This document shows positions 1 through 12,100 of a stretch of DNA of 64,000 bases, one piece after another (position 1 is the stretch's first letter; the number at the start of each line of letters is the position of its first letter). This stretch comes from Impatiens glandulifera (lineage: Eukaryota > Streptophyta > Magnoliopsida > Ericales > Balsaminaceae): the NCBI RefSeq assembly GCF_907164915.1, contig NC_061862.1, positions 75,965,718 through 76,029,717 on the forward strand. The letters run 5' to 3'. Under the pieces are notes generated by a model, which worked only from the letters and a program-made list of their open reading frames with translations, was not told the DNA's origin and did no database searches. The translations under genes and the position numbers were made by a program.

Positions 1-620
1 GCTAGAATATGAGTGATTCATCCCTATTCTTGTAGGAGAAATGATCACCGTGGTAAGTTAATCATTTCACCTTTTGAATCATCCGTTTTGGTGGACTAAT
101 GAATAAGTTTCACTTTTAGAAAATCAAAAGTAGCGGATTTTTTATCCTTCCGATGTTGCATCGGAGAAGATGATTGTAGGAGGAAACGACACCGTTTCGA
201 TGAAAAACGCAGATGCAAAACATTCCATCCTCGTTCTGTCTAGGCGTTGTTGCGTTTGGGCTTTTTTGGCTAATGGCGTTGAGGTGCGCGTTAGTCGATC
301 CTATGCCACGCGGGCGCGCGCTTCCTTCTTTGCAGCGGGGTACGCAACCTACTCTTGGCCATTGGATGAGATTCCAACGTCAATCCAATGGATGAATGTA
401 GAAATAAATTTGTATTTCGGCTACACCCAATTACAGATTTATTTTTATTTTAAAATTTTAAAGGTTTGTTTGAAATTGATTTTTCTTTCACCCTTTTGGC
501 TTTAGTTTTGATCTTTTTTAAATAAACAAAATATTAAAGTACATATGGCAAATATCTTACCAATTTATTTTATTTTATATTTTATATTTTAGGTTAAATA
601 AATAATTTTGGGGATGAAAT
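1..620 (-). repeat. Tat/Ogre-like Gypsy LTR, left half (split by MULE)
   Basis: Read on the minus strand, this stretch follows the LTR of the element at 28467-46556. Shared landmarks are the aaatgatcacc segment near 40, the GC-rich stretch near 300-330, the cggctacaccc segment near 420 and the cacccttttgg segment near 490. The matching right half lies at 13610-13849, beyond the MULE. No internal domains are seen before the window edge, so it may be a solo LTR or the end of an element starting outside. Short ORFs here (such as 170-505) have no coding features. Confidence 0.75.
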
Positions 621-780
621 GGAGAAATTTGATGAAATGACCCTTATAATATGCCAAAATTCCAAAAATAACCTAGGCCCAATAATTTTTGCAAAAATGA
701 CATTTTGGGCCTGTGAAATGACCCATTGCCTTTTTTTCTTCTTTTCTTCTTCTCTTCATTACGCAAACTAGTTCATTTCT
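621..780 (+). repeat. MULE left terminal inverted repeat
   Basis: This aligns by eye with the complement of 13450-13609. Both contain the run gccaaaattccaaaaa, then cctaggccc and aataatttttgcaaa. Beyond about 760 both arms turn into pyrimidine-rich sequence on the same strand, so the inner limit is approximate. Confidence 0.8.
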
Positions 781-1667
781 TCTCTTTTCCGTCACCGCAT
801 TCTTCTCTTCTCCGTCACCGCATTCTTCTCTTCTTCGTCAACGCAAGCTACATATTGATTTGGAGCCGTGAACTCTCTCATCTCGATGACGTCTTCAGCA
901 TTCCCGACGTCGTCAACACATCACATCCATTATTCAGCATTATTCATGTGAGTTTGTGTTTTTTCGTCGTTTTCCTCATTTGCATTGTTGAGTATGAATG
1001 GTTTTAGGGTGTGAATGGTTTGAAATAAGTATATTATGTATATTATGTTGATGAAAACTACATTGTACGTTGACGCAAACTATTTCTAGGGTGAGAAATA
1101 GGTATATTATGTATAAATAGGTATAAACTGCACTTTGCGTTGACGCAAATTGTTTATAGGGTGTGAATGATTTCTAGGTATATTTTGTGAATGGTTCTAG
1201 GATGTGAAATAGGTATATTATGTATATTTCGTTATGCAAAGTGCACTTTTCATTGACACAAACTGCACTGTATTTTCATTAATCCAACAAACTGTTTTCT
1301 TTGTAGATGGCGTCAACCAAAACTATTAATGAGAAGTTTCCTGGCCGTATTTCATAGAAATGCACCAATACCAGCTTGGAAAGGATAAATGAGAGGTTTA
1401 CTCACCTTAATATTTTGGATAGGGCTTTGCAGACCCAATTCCAGTATTTATTCAAAGCCCCGACCGTATTGTTCTCAGGAACAATACTCTATCCCATGTT
1501 GATCAGGAAAAACATCTCAGATTTGAAGGAGATAAGGTTCTTAGTCAATGATGAGGAGGTCTGTTGGGGCATGAAGGATTATACCTTGGTGACATGCCTC
1601 AACTTTCGTAGATTTCCTATGGTAGAAAATAGGGACGTTGAAGAATGTCCACCCTTGGTCCACAAAT

Positions 1668-1690
1668 ATTTTTTTTTGGGGGGGGGGGGT
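1668..1690 (+). repeat. Adjacent T and G homopolymers in DUF1985 coding region
   Basis: A run of about nine T is followed directly by about eleven G inside the DUF1985 frame, giving an odd FFLGGGG segment. Such runs are slippage-prone, so length errors in assembly or real indels are plausible. The frame stays open across it. Confidence 0.8.
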
Positions 1691-2639
1691 AAAATGATGG
1701 TTAGAGTGGTAGAGGTTGAGGTATGCTTCCTCCAATGCTATGATAAGGAGGATGCATGGAAGATGGAGCTCATATACCTAATTTATCAGTATCTCTTCGC
1801 AGCTGATAATAGGAGGATCATAAGTATGAAAATCTTCCGCATGGTGGAGGACATGAAGACGTTCCTCTAGTTTTCATGGGGAAAGGTGTCCTTCAGAGCA
1901 ACATTGAAGCGTATTGAAAAAAGCATGAAACACCTTCTAGAGGTATATCTAACCAAGAGGGAAACCTCGAAGGGGAAAAACGACAGTGATGTCGCTTATA
2001 CTCTACATGGATTCACACTAGCCTTCCAAGTGTGGACCTATGAGGTTATCAAGACATTTATCCCAACAAATTGGAGAATAGGATAGAGTGACAAGAGCTT
2101 ATATGCCCAAGGATATTGTTCTATAGATCCTCCAGGAAGAACTCTGTCCTAGAGGTAGTCATTCCCTAAAGGGAAATGTTGTCACCAAGATTGATGAGTT
2201 TGAGGAGGAGAAGAGGAAATACGGTGGGGAGAACTTTGAAGAGATATGAGGTAAAATTTATGATGAATTCTTTGAAGTGGATGGGAGGAAGAGAAAGAAT
2301 GAAGATCAAGGGACTCCTAAATTGACCAAGAGGAGACTACTTAATCCTCAGCCTGCCAAACCGGACAAGTGGAGACTACTTACTCCTCAAACTAGCCAAG
2401 AAACCTCTCATCCAGTTTCTTCTACGACGACTCCATCAACCGAAAATTTTGGTGCACCCAATTCTAGTGACTCCTCTTTTAGTGAACCCAATCGAATGAC
2501 TGAAGCCCAGGTTGATGTCAAACTTGATGAATTAACAAAGGATGTAAATGAGCTTAAAATGAAATGAAGCTCATCAAAAAGAATCAACGATTTATGTTCA
2601 ACCAAATAATCACATTATTGGGGGAAATTAAGGAACAGA

Positions 2640-3360
2640 AGAATGTTAATTCAGTGGAGAAGGAGTTGGAGAATGAGAGGTTGGAGTCGGAGGCTAAGGA
2701 TGAGGATGAGTTGGAGAAAAAGAGGCTTGAGTTAAAGAAGAAGTAGGATGAGTTAGAGTTGAAGAAGAAGGAGGATTAGATGAAGAAAGCGAATGAGTTG
2801 AAGAAGAAGGAGGATAATAAGGAGGAGAGAAACTGGAAGGAGAGGCTGGAGGAGTTGGAGTTGAAGAAGAAAGAGGATGAATTGAAGAAGGCGGATGAGT
2901 TGAAGAAGGAGGATGAGAAGAAGAAGGAGGAGAGGAACCGGAAGGAGAGGCTGGAGGAGTTGGCCAAGGAGAAGGCACAAGAGGCGTAGGAGGAGTTGAA
3001 GAATAAGAATAAGGAGGAAGAGTTGAAGAAGTAGGATGAGAAGAAGGAGTTTTCCAAGAAGAATGAGTTGACCAAGATGAGGAAGGAGGAGTTGGTGAAG
3101 AAGAAGAAGGTGGATGAGGCAGAGGAGGAGTTGAAGATGAAGGATGATGAGTTAAAGAAGAAGAAGGCGAATGAGTTGAAGAAGGAGGATGATAAGAAGG
3201 AGTTGATCAAGAAGAGGAAGGAGGAGTTGGAGAAGAAGGTGGACGAGGAGTTGAAGAATAAGAAGGTGGATGAGGAGTTGGAGAAGAATAAGAAGGCGGA
3301 TGAGTTGAAGAAGGAGGATGAGAAGAATGAGTTGGCCAAGAAGAAGGGGTTGAATAAGGA
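2640..3360 (+). repeat. Lys/Glu/Asp/Leu-rich coding minisatellite
   Basis: An imperfect tandem repeat built on gatgagttgaagaagaag encodes variations of DELKKK and EELKKK, so a highly charged coiled coil of about 240 residues is predicted. The reading frame is kept over the whole tract. It is interrupted only by four TAG codons (near 2744, 2777, 2987 and 3032), each one base from AAG or GAG. Antisense Ser/Pro- or Leu-rich ORFs over this tract are shadows. Confidence 0.85.
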
Positions 3361-3829
3361 TGATGTGGTAGAATTGACTCCATCAAAATTTGTTTGACAA
3401 CAGTTTCAAAGAAGGAAGGAGAAGTCAATTCAAGTTGGGAGCTACATCGACCCTATTGGGAAACAGTTGAAATTGAATGATCTAGTAAAGGTCGATCCTG
3501 TTTTAAAGTATGACATGGAACTGTGCTCTTTTACTATTATGTATATGGATTACCTTACTTCCTCAATAGATGTATCAAATGTGATCACAAAAAAAAACAT
3601 GAATTTTTGGAAAAAACATGAATTTTTGAAGAAAGAAATGGGCAATAAGGTTATTCTACCAAATACTATACTTGTAAATTAGTACCATGTAAATTTGTAT
3701 ATTTGAATATATATGACATCAATGCATTACCTTGTAAATTTGTATATTTTTAAATTAATATCTTGTAATTATGCCTCAATACATGTGTGTTTTTACTATT
3801 ATGTATATTTGAATTAGTACCTTGTAAAT

Positions 3830-4035
3830 TTTTCATGACGCAAACTATTCATTACGTGACACAAACTATCAATACGTGACGCAAACTATTCAGAACATGA
3901 CACAAACTATCATTACGTGACACAAACTATTCAGAACATGACACAAACTATCATTACGTGACGCAAACTACCATTACATGATGCAAATTATTCATTATGT
4001 GACGCAAACTACCCATTACGTGACGTAAACTAGTT
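3830..4035. repeat. Subterminal GACGCAAACTA repeat array, left
   Basis: About ten copies of a unit of roughly 20 bp share the core tgac(g/a)caaacta with spacers such as ttcattacg. The same core in the opposite orientation forms an array at 12990-13200, and single copies occur near 765, 1075, 1140 and 1255. It belongs to the MULE. Subterminal repeats of this kind are often transposase binding sites, but that role is inferred. Confidence 0.8.
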
Positions 4036-4040
4036 CTCAA

Positions 4041-4924
4041 TACAAATTGAAAACATATAAACTTCATGATATTTTCAATAAGTCGTTTTTATGTATGATT
4101 TATTATAATTTGGTAGTTCCTTATAGATTCAAGTTTGTCCTTGGATTAACTCGTTTGAGAGTTTCCATGAGATTTAACTGGATATTGTTGGCATGACCCA
4201 AAGTAATAGGCCGTGGATGAAATCGAATAGTTCAAGGAAAGGAAAAACTTTACACTAAGATGGTAATCAATTGCAATTTGATTACAGATTTATTATTTGT
4301 AATCACTTTGCATTTGGGTACCAACCTAGTGTTTCCTTTGCTTAAACTATTCAGTCTGTTACCACAATCCCTTGGGGAAGAATAATAATTTTCTTTTTAG
4401 TATAGGATTCGAGTTCTTTCACATATACCGATGTATGAATTTTAGGATCACGATTGTTATTGGATATTACTAATGCATTTGACTAGTAAAAGTTATGAAT
4501 CTAGTTTTAGGGAGTTTCTATCATTCTGATGAAGATGGCTTTATGAAAAATCTGATATAAGCAACTTGACCTCTTTGATATCCATGCCTAAAACTTTTTT
4601 TTAATAATATATCATAAAAGTCTCATGAAATATATGAGATAAGAACATTAGTAGTTTTTGAATAGCATAATAAAAACCGAAATAATATATGAAGAATATA
4701 GAGATACAACAATTTAATAGAGAATGAAATCTAAAAATTCAATGGAGAATGAAATCTAACCACTACTAAAATCTAACATAATTTGATCAATAAATATCAT
4801 TATATCATGCAAAATTGAGACTGAAAAATAAAACATAATACAACATATTGTTTAACATATTTCTCAATACAAATTCAAGTTCAAGCCAAAGGTTGTGTAT
4901 TAGATTGTGATGGTCTTGTAGTAG
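4041..4924. other. MULE spacer, no gene seen
   Basis: AT-rich sequence between the passenger gene (plus) and the tail of the transposase gene (minus). No ORF or repeat could be supported. It probably holds the 3' untranslated parts of both convergent genes. Confidence 0.5.
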
Positions 4925-5571
4925 ATGGTGCAAGGATCACTAATCAGCATGTTTCCCTGTTATAGCCTTGATCGCCACATGAGCTGCACTGTCTCCATTC
5001 CTTACGAGGCTCACCTTGTGATGACCTCCGTATTGTTGTTGACCATCATTTCTTAACCTTAATAGGGAGTTTTAGGCACACTCGTTCCTTGATATTTTTG
5101 GGAATATCCCAAGCATCTTCATTACAAACTAGATAACATGTCTCTGTATATTCATTGCACCACACTTCAGTTGAGTAAAACCTGAAAATTTAATTCAAGT
5201 CATATAAATTTAACATAAATTAAAAATGCAATCAATTGGTTACATTCTCTAACCTTGCGCAACACTCATAGGGAGTCGATTTTTGGGAATAGACAACAAT
5301 AAGGGCATGCGTACAAGGAAGATCAGATACATCAAATACCCTACATGTACAAGTTTGAGCTTGAAAGTCAACGTGAAAATCACATTCACCGTCATGCACA
5401 TGGAACTGTAATTAGTTAAGTGGATTAATGTTGTATAATCTGACATTCTTAGCTTGCTCATGTAAGAACTTTTCATAATATGGAGATAAACGTTTTGTGT
5501 GGTTGGAAGCTTTTTCTCTTCTATGATGAAACCATTCTTGTATTGTGAATATGAAATAGTCAGTTAATATT

Positions 5572-7107
5572 TGTTGGGTCAAATTATTTTGACTAAATAT
5601 TGAAATAATTTAACCATTGGAATTTTGATGATGAAATGAATTATGCGTTTTGATGCAGGTGTATCGAAATCATACTTCATAAGACTTGACTCTAATGAGG
5701 GTCAGTAGACCGATTTTGGCATTAGATGTAAATAATTAGACGTGCAGTCTAACTCAGTGGAGTTAGACGTGTAGTCTAATGAATGCACAAAATTAGACGT
5801 GTAGTCTAACTCAGCAGAGTTAGACGTGAAGTTTAATAGATATCGGAATTAGACGTGCAGTCTAATGTATATGGAATTAGACGTGCAGTCTAACTCAACG
5901 GAGTTAGACGTGCAGTCTAATATATTCAGAATTAGACGTGCAGTCTAACTCAGCGGAGTTAGACATGCAGTCTATTGGAATGTGAAAGTTAGACGTAAGT
6001 CTAACTCTTTCAGACAAGTCTGAGGTAGAACCGGAATTAGACGTGCAGTCTAAATCAGTGGAGTTAGACGTGTAGTCTAATGGTTAGTGAATGATTAGAC
6101 GTGTAGTCTAATTAGTGAAAGTTAGACGTAAGTCTAACTCCTTCAGACAAGTTTGAGGTAGAACCGGAATTAGACGTGCAGTCTAACTCAATGGAGTTAG
6201 ACGTGCAGTCTAATGGTTATTGGATAATTAGACGTGTAGTCTAATTAATTGAAAGTTAGACGTAAGTCTAACTCCTTCAGATTAGTCTGAAGTGATTGTA
6301 ATTAGACGTAAGTCTAATTCTATTAGACTAGGCGGTCTAATGGACTCTGTTATTAGATGGGGATGTTAATTTCATTAGACTGATTTTCACAATCTATCTA
6401 ACTGAAATACGTCTAATGCCAAATTTAAACAGTATGTTTGAAGCTAGCACCCGCCTACCCACGTGCTATAGCTGTACCCTACTCCTGCTCCACTTTCTAG
6501 TTAAGATCAGTACAACGCTATATGCAATCAACCAATGAATGCCACGTAAGAGAATTTTCATCATATTACTTGTTTTGTAGGTACATCTCTGATGGAATAT
6601 TCGGCGCACTACCAGTGGTGTACGGCCATGATCCTTGTGCTCAGAACCTGCTGTGTACAATGGAGGCTTTCCAATGGAAGAGAGTCACATATCATTCTAA
6701 AAGATTCGACCGTTAGCCCCAGCCCAGTATTTAACAAATCTCAAGGACAACGGACAATATGCCTTACAAACTGCCAAATTTTACAAAGAGTTAATTGATA
6801 ATTCTGATTCTAATCATATTATAGTGAATCCTTCCGGTGGTTGGAAGAAGGGGTAACGTAGGAGAGTTTCTCCGAACATCCTTAAACAAACTGTTGTGTT
6901 CTTTCATTTCTGTCATCTTTTCTTCTTTCGTCTTGAGCTTCAAACCCAAGTAAACAATTCCGCTTTGAATCTGTTTCAAGTGTTTACAAGTGTTTGCGTA
7001 GAATAGAAAGTGAATTAAATCCCTAACATGATTTCTTTCAAACCGTTTTTCATAAGCCTTCATCAATAGCCAGACCCCCGTCTCTATCGATAAAGCCGAT
7101 CCTATCA
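5572..7107 (+). repeat. Solo LTR of the gag-only Copia-type family, copy 1
   Basis: The sequence runs TGTTGGGTCAAATT...GATCCTATCA and is flanked by ATATT at 5567-5571 and 7108-7112, a 5-bp target duplication. No internal sequence is present, so it is a solo LTR left by recombination between two LTRs. It matches 35002-36954, 51121-53072 and 59407-60089, which all lie in the opposite orientation. It disrupts the MULE transposase between the catalytic domain and the SWIM finger. It is about 1.5 kb, against 1.95 kb for full-length copies, mostly because of a shorter palindrome array. Confidence 0.92.
5735..6420. repeat. TTAGAC/GTCTAA palindrome array in solo LTR copy 1
   Basis: Dozens of TTAGAC and GTCTAA half-sites face each other as imperfect palindromes. 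Most are TTAGAC-GTGCA-GTCTAA; others have a four-base spacer (GTAA). A related form, TCAGAC-AA-GTCTGA, is interspersed. Spacing between palindromes is variable, about 20-40 bp. The array precedes a TATTTAAC motif near 6730 in the LTR's own direction, which places it in the presumed U3. Confidence 0.9.
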
Positions 7108-7783
7108 ATATTGTTATGAGATATTTCCTAACATTCCTACTCTGACTATTAAAGTTCTCGACATAATTGCTTGTCATTTGATTGTATTGTGAACCGGGAA
7201 AAAATGCACAACTCCATATCTCCAATCCAATTTGTTCCAAATAGGAAACAATCTGAGGGTCCTTAGCCCTGATCTTGTCAAAATGTTGATGAAACTTTGA
7301 CAATGTGTGTGTGCGAGAAGCCAAACCAAACTCAACGTGGAAGTTATTAGTTTTAAATTTGGCCATAATATTCATTTTGATGTGGTATGTGCATGCACCG
7401 TGATGTGCTTCTGGAAAAACCGCGGACAAGGCATTGATAATACTTGAGTGTCTATCGGATACAAAAACGAGATCCAGGACTAATCCAATTGTCACTCTAA
7501 GTTTTTGCATGAAATATGTCAAGGTGTTATTATTGTTTGAATCAACGACGCCAAAAGCAATGGGATATAGTTGATCATTTGCATCCAATACTATCGCCAC
7601 CAATAATTGACATCTAACCTTGTGCTTAAGAAAATTGGCATCAACACACAATACAGGATGACAATAGTTTCTAAAATCCCTAATTGAGACACCTAAGGAC
7701 ATGAACATATACCTGAAGTGGTCTTGATCATCCGTTTGGATGTCAGTTATGGTACCTGAGTTATTCTTCTCCAACATGAACAA
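6791..7783 (-). pseudogene. MULE catalytic domain fused to LTR-derived tail
   Basis: This 330-residue open frame is the longest intact piece of the transposase. About 225 residues are MULE catalytic domain. From position 7107 leftward the frame reads through the solo LTR and gains about 105 foreign residues starting at GSALSIETGVW. The same LTR-encoded peptide appears as open frames at 51165-51446 and 59406-59699. It is an accident of insertion and not a functional domain as far as can be seen. The SWIM finger and zinc knuckle lie beyond the insertion and are lost from this product. Confidence 0.75.
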
Positions 7784-8816
7784 GCATTATGAAAATTTAT
7801 CATAAGAATCCTCCATAGTTCCTCAGATCTCCATTAAGGTATTTTCCCTAGTCCTCCATGTCTTATTATAGGTCAGATTTAACCCATAGTTTGTATGCAT
7901 GTCTTCCATGATTTTCTTAGGCATGTGGTCATGGTGATGGTCCATGTATTTACGCTTGATGCACTCCCCAATTACCCATGATGGTGCTTACCTCACATCT
8001 TTTGCCTTGTCAAAATTGAGCATGTGTGTTCTTTTACTAATTTTTGAATCTCAAACATCTCCAAGAAATTTTCTTTCGCAGCATACAATTTCCACTTGCA
8101 CTTCTCATTTATATATTTCACAAACCAAAAATCTTTTCTTGATTTCTCCAGTTTGAATTCAAAATGATTAGCCATTACATGTCTATGCAACCTCAATTGA
8201 AGTTCTTTTTTGTTCTAAAAAAATGTACCCACTTCCAATCCGCTTTTAAGGATTAATTGAGCTAGTGTTTCAATCTCAATTGGTTCATATGAACTAAGAC
8301 ACTAAGTATGGCTGAATGTTTTCTTGGTATGGGAAGTGATTAGTTCCCGGGATGTAAGAGAAGGTTCTACTCCAGTAATAGCAACCAATTCACTAGCCCC
8401 TAACTCGGACGCAAACATGAGCCTTGTTCTCCTTCTTCTACATAGTTTACTAATATATCATTTTGACTTTGGAAGACATCCTTCTCAAATATGTCATTTT
8501 GACTTTGGAAAACATCCTACTCAAATATCAGGAATACATCACGATCAGGAACCACCACTCTTAGTATTTTGCTTTCTTGAGTTGGGTTTAAAGGTAATGA
8601 CTTCTCTACTAAAGAGACACACAGTGGATTGTAATGTTAGGGGAGTGAAGTCAATTTTTTTAAATAGAACACCACATCCATATCTCGCTTGATAATAGTA
8701 GGAGGAGCATTTAGCATACCCACATTATACTTTACTTTGACCACTAAATCATATCCCAATTTTTCCACACTAACAACATCATAGACAATGTCAACTAATT
8801 CGACATATGTAGTATT

Positions 8817-9146
8817 TGTTGGTTTTGGCACAATTAGAATCCCACATCGGAAGATGATGGGAGTGAAAGAAGTTTCTTAGTATATAAAAGAAACTATATT
8901 CACAATTAGCAGAAATCCCACATCGGAAGATGATGGGAGTTGGGGAAGTTTCTTAGTGTATAAAAGAAACTCTCCCCTCTTTGGTTTATTGCACCCAAAT
9001 TTGTATCTCTTCTTCCTTATTAATTGATAGCCTTAGTGCTCGGAGACGTAGGCAACATTTTGGCCGAACTCCGTTATCAAATTCTGTTAGTGTGTTCATT
9101 ATTTTGTTTTCTTCTTTTGTGGTTCTGTCAGGGTTTTTCCCCAACA
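8817..9146 (+). repeat. Copia 5' LTR
   Basis: 330 bp, TG...CA, no difference from 12405-12734 found on reading. It contains a tandem duplication with two TATA boxes. Confidence 0.95.
8839..8968 (+). promoter_or_regulatory. Duplicated core promoter in Copia LTR
   Basis: Two copies of a segment with a 76-bp period each contain CCCACATCGGAAGATG, then GTTTCTTAG, then a TATA box: TATATAAAAG at 8881 and TATAAAAG at 8959. The 3' LTR has the same arrangement. Transcription probably starts shortly after the second TATA box, but the first could also be used. Confidence 0.7.
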
Positions 9147-9148
9147 AG

Positions 9149-9161
9149 TGGTATCAGAGCC
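9149..9161 (+). other. Copia primer binding site (tRNA-iMet)
   Basis: TGGTATCAGAGCC begins two bases after the 5' LTR. It is the standard complement of the plant initiator tRNA-Met 3' end and primes minus-strand DNA synthesis. Confidence 0.95.
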
Positions 9162-9178
9162 GAAGGTTCGTCCTTGGC

Positions 9179-12100
9179 ATGGTGGAGTCTTCAAAAGGGG
9201 CGTCAACTCCTTCGTCATCCTGGACGAGGACACCGATGTCGAATTTGAAGTTTGCGGTGGAGATCTTTGATGGAACTGGGCATTTCGGCATGTGGCAAGG
9301 TGAGGTTCTAGATTGTCTTTTTCAGCAGGGTCTAGATGTTGCTATTGAGGTTGGAAAGCCAGATGGTATAGAAGAAAAAGAGTGGAGTATCATGAATCGG
9401 TTGGCGTGCGGAACAATTCGGTCGTGCCTGTCTAGAGAGCAGAAGTATGCTGTGAAGAATGAAACTTCTGCACAGAAGCTGTGGCAAGCATTGGAGGACA
9501 AGTTTCTGAAGAAGAGTGGTCAGAATAAGCTCCTTATGAAGAAGCGACTGTTCCGGTTTGAATACCAATCAGGTACTACGATGAATGAGCATATAACTAA
9601 GTTTAATCAGTTAGTAGCGGATTTGTTAAACCTTGACGTTAGGTTTGAGGATGAAGATTTGGCTTTGATGTTGCTATCGTCCCTTCCTGATGAATTTGAA
9701 CACTTAGAAACAACGTTACTTCATGGGAAGGAAAATGTTTCTTTTGATGCTGTAAGTTCTGCTTTATATAGTCATGAATTGAGAAAGCAGGACAAAAGGA
9801 AAAACAAAGTAGGTACAGCAGATGAAGCATTGATGGTCAGGGGCCGTCAGCAGAGCAAATCAAAAGGGAAAGGAAGAAGATCTGAAAGTAGAGTTGCCAA
9901 AGATGAATGTGCTTTCTGCCGTGAGAAAGGACATTGGAAGATTAACTGCCCAAAGTTGAAGAAGAAAGAGAAAGATTCTGAAGATGCGAATGTTGCAGAA
10001 TACAAAGGTGATGCAGATTCAGAATACTCTTTATCGATGTCACACACAACATCACATCCTGATGCGTGGATATTGGACTCAGCCTGCACTTATCATATGA
10101 CACCAGTTCGAAAGTGGTTCTTTGACTTTAAGGAGCTGGATGGTGGAGTTGTTTACATGGGAGATGCTAATACATGTAAAATAAAGGGGATAGGTTCAAT
10201 CAAGCTGAGAAATGAAGACGGATCCACCAGAATTATTAGAGATGTTCGGTACATACCGAATATAAAAAAGAATCTCATTTCTTTGGGGGCCTTGGAGTCG
10301 AAAGGCCTACATGTGAAATTGGAAAATGGAGTTCTTAAGGTAATATCTGGAGCGCTAGTGATGTTGAAAGCTATCAGGAAGAGTAATAATTTGTATTACT
10401 ATCAAGGTAGTACAGTTAATGGGACATCATGTGTATCAACTTCCGGGAGTAGTAAGGAATTAGAGGCAACAAAGTTATGGCATATGCGATTGGGGCACGC
10501 TGGTGAGAAATCTATGCAAACTCTTGTCAAGCAAGGATTATTGAAAGGTACAAAAGTTTGTAAGTTAGATTTTTGTGAACATTGTATTCTGGGAAAACAA
10601 AGGCGAGTAAAATTTGGCACTGCAATTCATAACACCGAGGGTATTTTGGATTATGTGCACTCAGATGTCTGGGGACCTGCCAAGACTCCTTCTCTTGGAG
10701 GTAGACATTATTTTGTTACTTTTATTGATGATTTTTCCAGAAGAGTTTGGGTGTTTACTATGAAGAACAAAGGTGAAGTGTTTGAGATTTTTCTTAAATG
10801 GAAAACTCAAGTTGAAGACGAGACAGGAAGAAAGATCAAAGTTCTCCGGACTGATAACGGTGGAGAATACAAGAATGATCCATTCCAGAAGTTATGCCAA
10901 GAGTGTGGCATAGTTCGACACTTCACAGTTAGAAAAACACCACAGCAGAATGGAGTATCGGAACGTATGAACAGGACATTGGTGGAGAAAGTTCGATGTA
11001 TGTTGTCTAATGCTAGGTTAGACAGGAAATTTTGGGCAGAAGCTGTGTCATACGCTCAACATTTGGTAAATCGCCTACCATCATCTGCACTTGGTGGCAA
11101 GACTCCATTAGAGGTATGGTCTGGAAAACCTGCAACTGATTATGATTTTTTGCATATTTTTGGTTCTACTGCATATTATCATGGAGTTGAATCAAATTTG
11201 GATCCACGAGGAAAGAAGGCTCTTTTTATGGGATTTAGTACAGGAGTTAAAGAGTATCGCCTCTGGTGTTTGGATGCAAAGAAAACCATTATCAGAAGAG
11301 ATGTTACTTTTGATGATTATTCAATGTTGAATAAGGTAACACCAGACAAGATTGATTGTACTCCGCAACAGGTGGAGTTTGAGCAGATAAAGATAAGCCC
11401 AACTAGAAGTGACTCTCCGACGACAGACGAAGAGTTAAATGTGGAAGAGGTTCCGACCCAAGAACCTTCAGAACAACGTGAATCAATTGCTGTGAATAGG
11501 CCAAGACGAGTTATTCAAAAACCAGGTCGGTTTGTTGACATGGCGGCCTATGCACTTCTAGTCGTAGATGATGTTCCATCCACTTTTTCAGATGTCAGTC
11601 GAAGTACTGAAAATGGAAAAAGGAGAGGTGTTATGGAAGATGAGATGCAATCTATTCAGAAGAATGAGACATGCAAGTTGAGACATCTACGAAAAGAGAA
11701 GAAGGCTATTGGTTGTAAATGGATCTTTGCTAAGAAAGAAGGATTTCCTGAAAAATTTGATGTTCGCTACAAGGAAAAATTGGTAGTTAAAGACTACGCT
11801 CAGAAGGAAGGAGGTGATTATAATGAGGTACTTTCTCCTGTTGTTAAACATTCTTCCATTAGAATTTTGTTGGCCTTGGTAGCGCAGATGAATTTGGAAC
11901 TAGCTCAACCAGATGTGAAGACCGCAGACATACACGGTCATTTGAACGAGGAAATCTACATTTATCAACCAGATGGATTCAAAGTTGCTGATAAAGAAAA
12001 TCGGGTTTGCAAGTTGAACAGATCATTGTACAGGTTGAAGCAATCGTCGAGACAATGGTACAAGCGACTTGACAAGTTTATGATGGAGCACAGGTACACA

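Larger units (their letters stand above)
1307..3682 (+). pseudogene. DUF1985-type MULE passenger gene, broken
   Basis: An ATG at 1307 directly follows an acceptor-like ttttctttgtag, which suggests a 5' UTR intron. The frame has a TAG at 1355, then runs through 1376-1870, a TAG at 1868 and 1886-2086. The protein there shows the DUF1985 pattern: EEVCWGMKDYTLVTCLNF, a FSWGKVSF block and an LHGFTLAFQVWTYEVI block. A frame change follows, with one piece at 2277-2567, and then a single frame from 2564 to 3682 that carries the Lys/Glu tract and a tail (GSYIDPIGKQLKLNDLVKVDP). DUF1985 genes, often fused to an Ulp1-like C48 protease, are known as MULE passengers in plants. I see no Cys-protease His/Asp/Cys block here, so that part appears absent. 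It is unlikely to make full-length protein as it stands. Confidence 0.7.

Noticed and set aside
170..505. 111-residue ORF near the left edge
   Set aside because: The sequence matches a Gypsy LTR in noncoding parts, and the related LTRs do not keep the frame.
2694..3339. Antisense Ser/Phe- and Ser/Pro-rich ORFs of up to 187 residues
   Set aside because: Shadows of the K/E-coding minisatellite on the plus strand.
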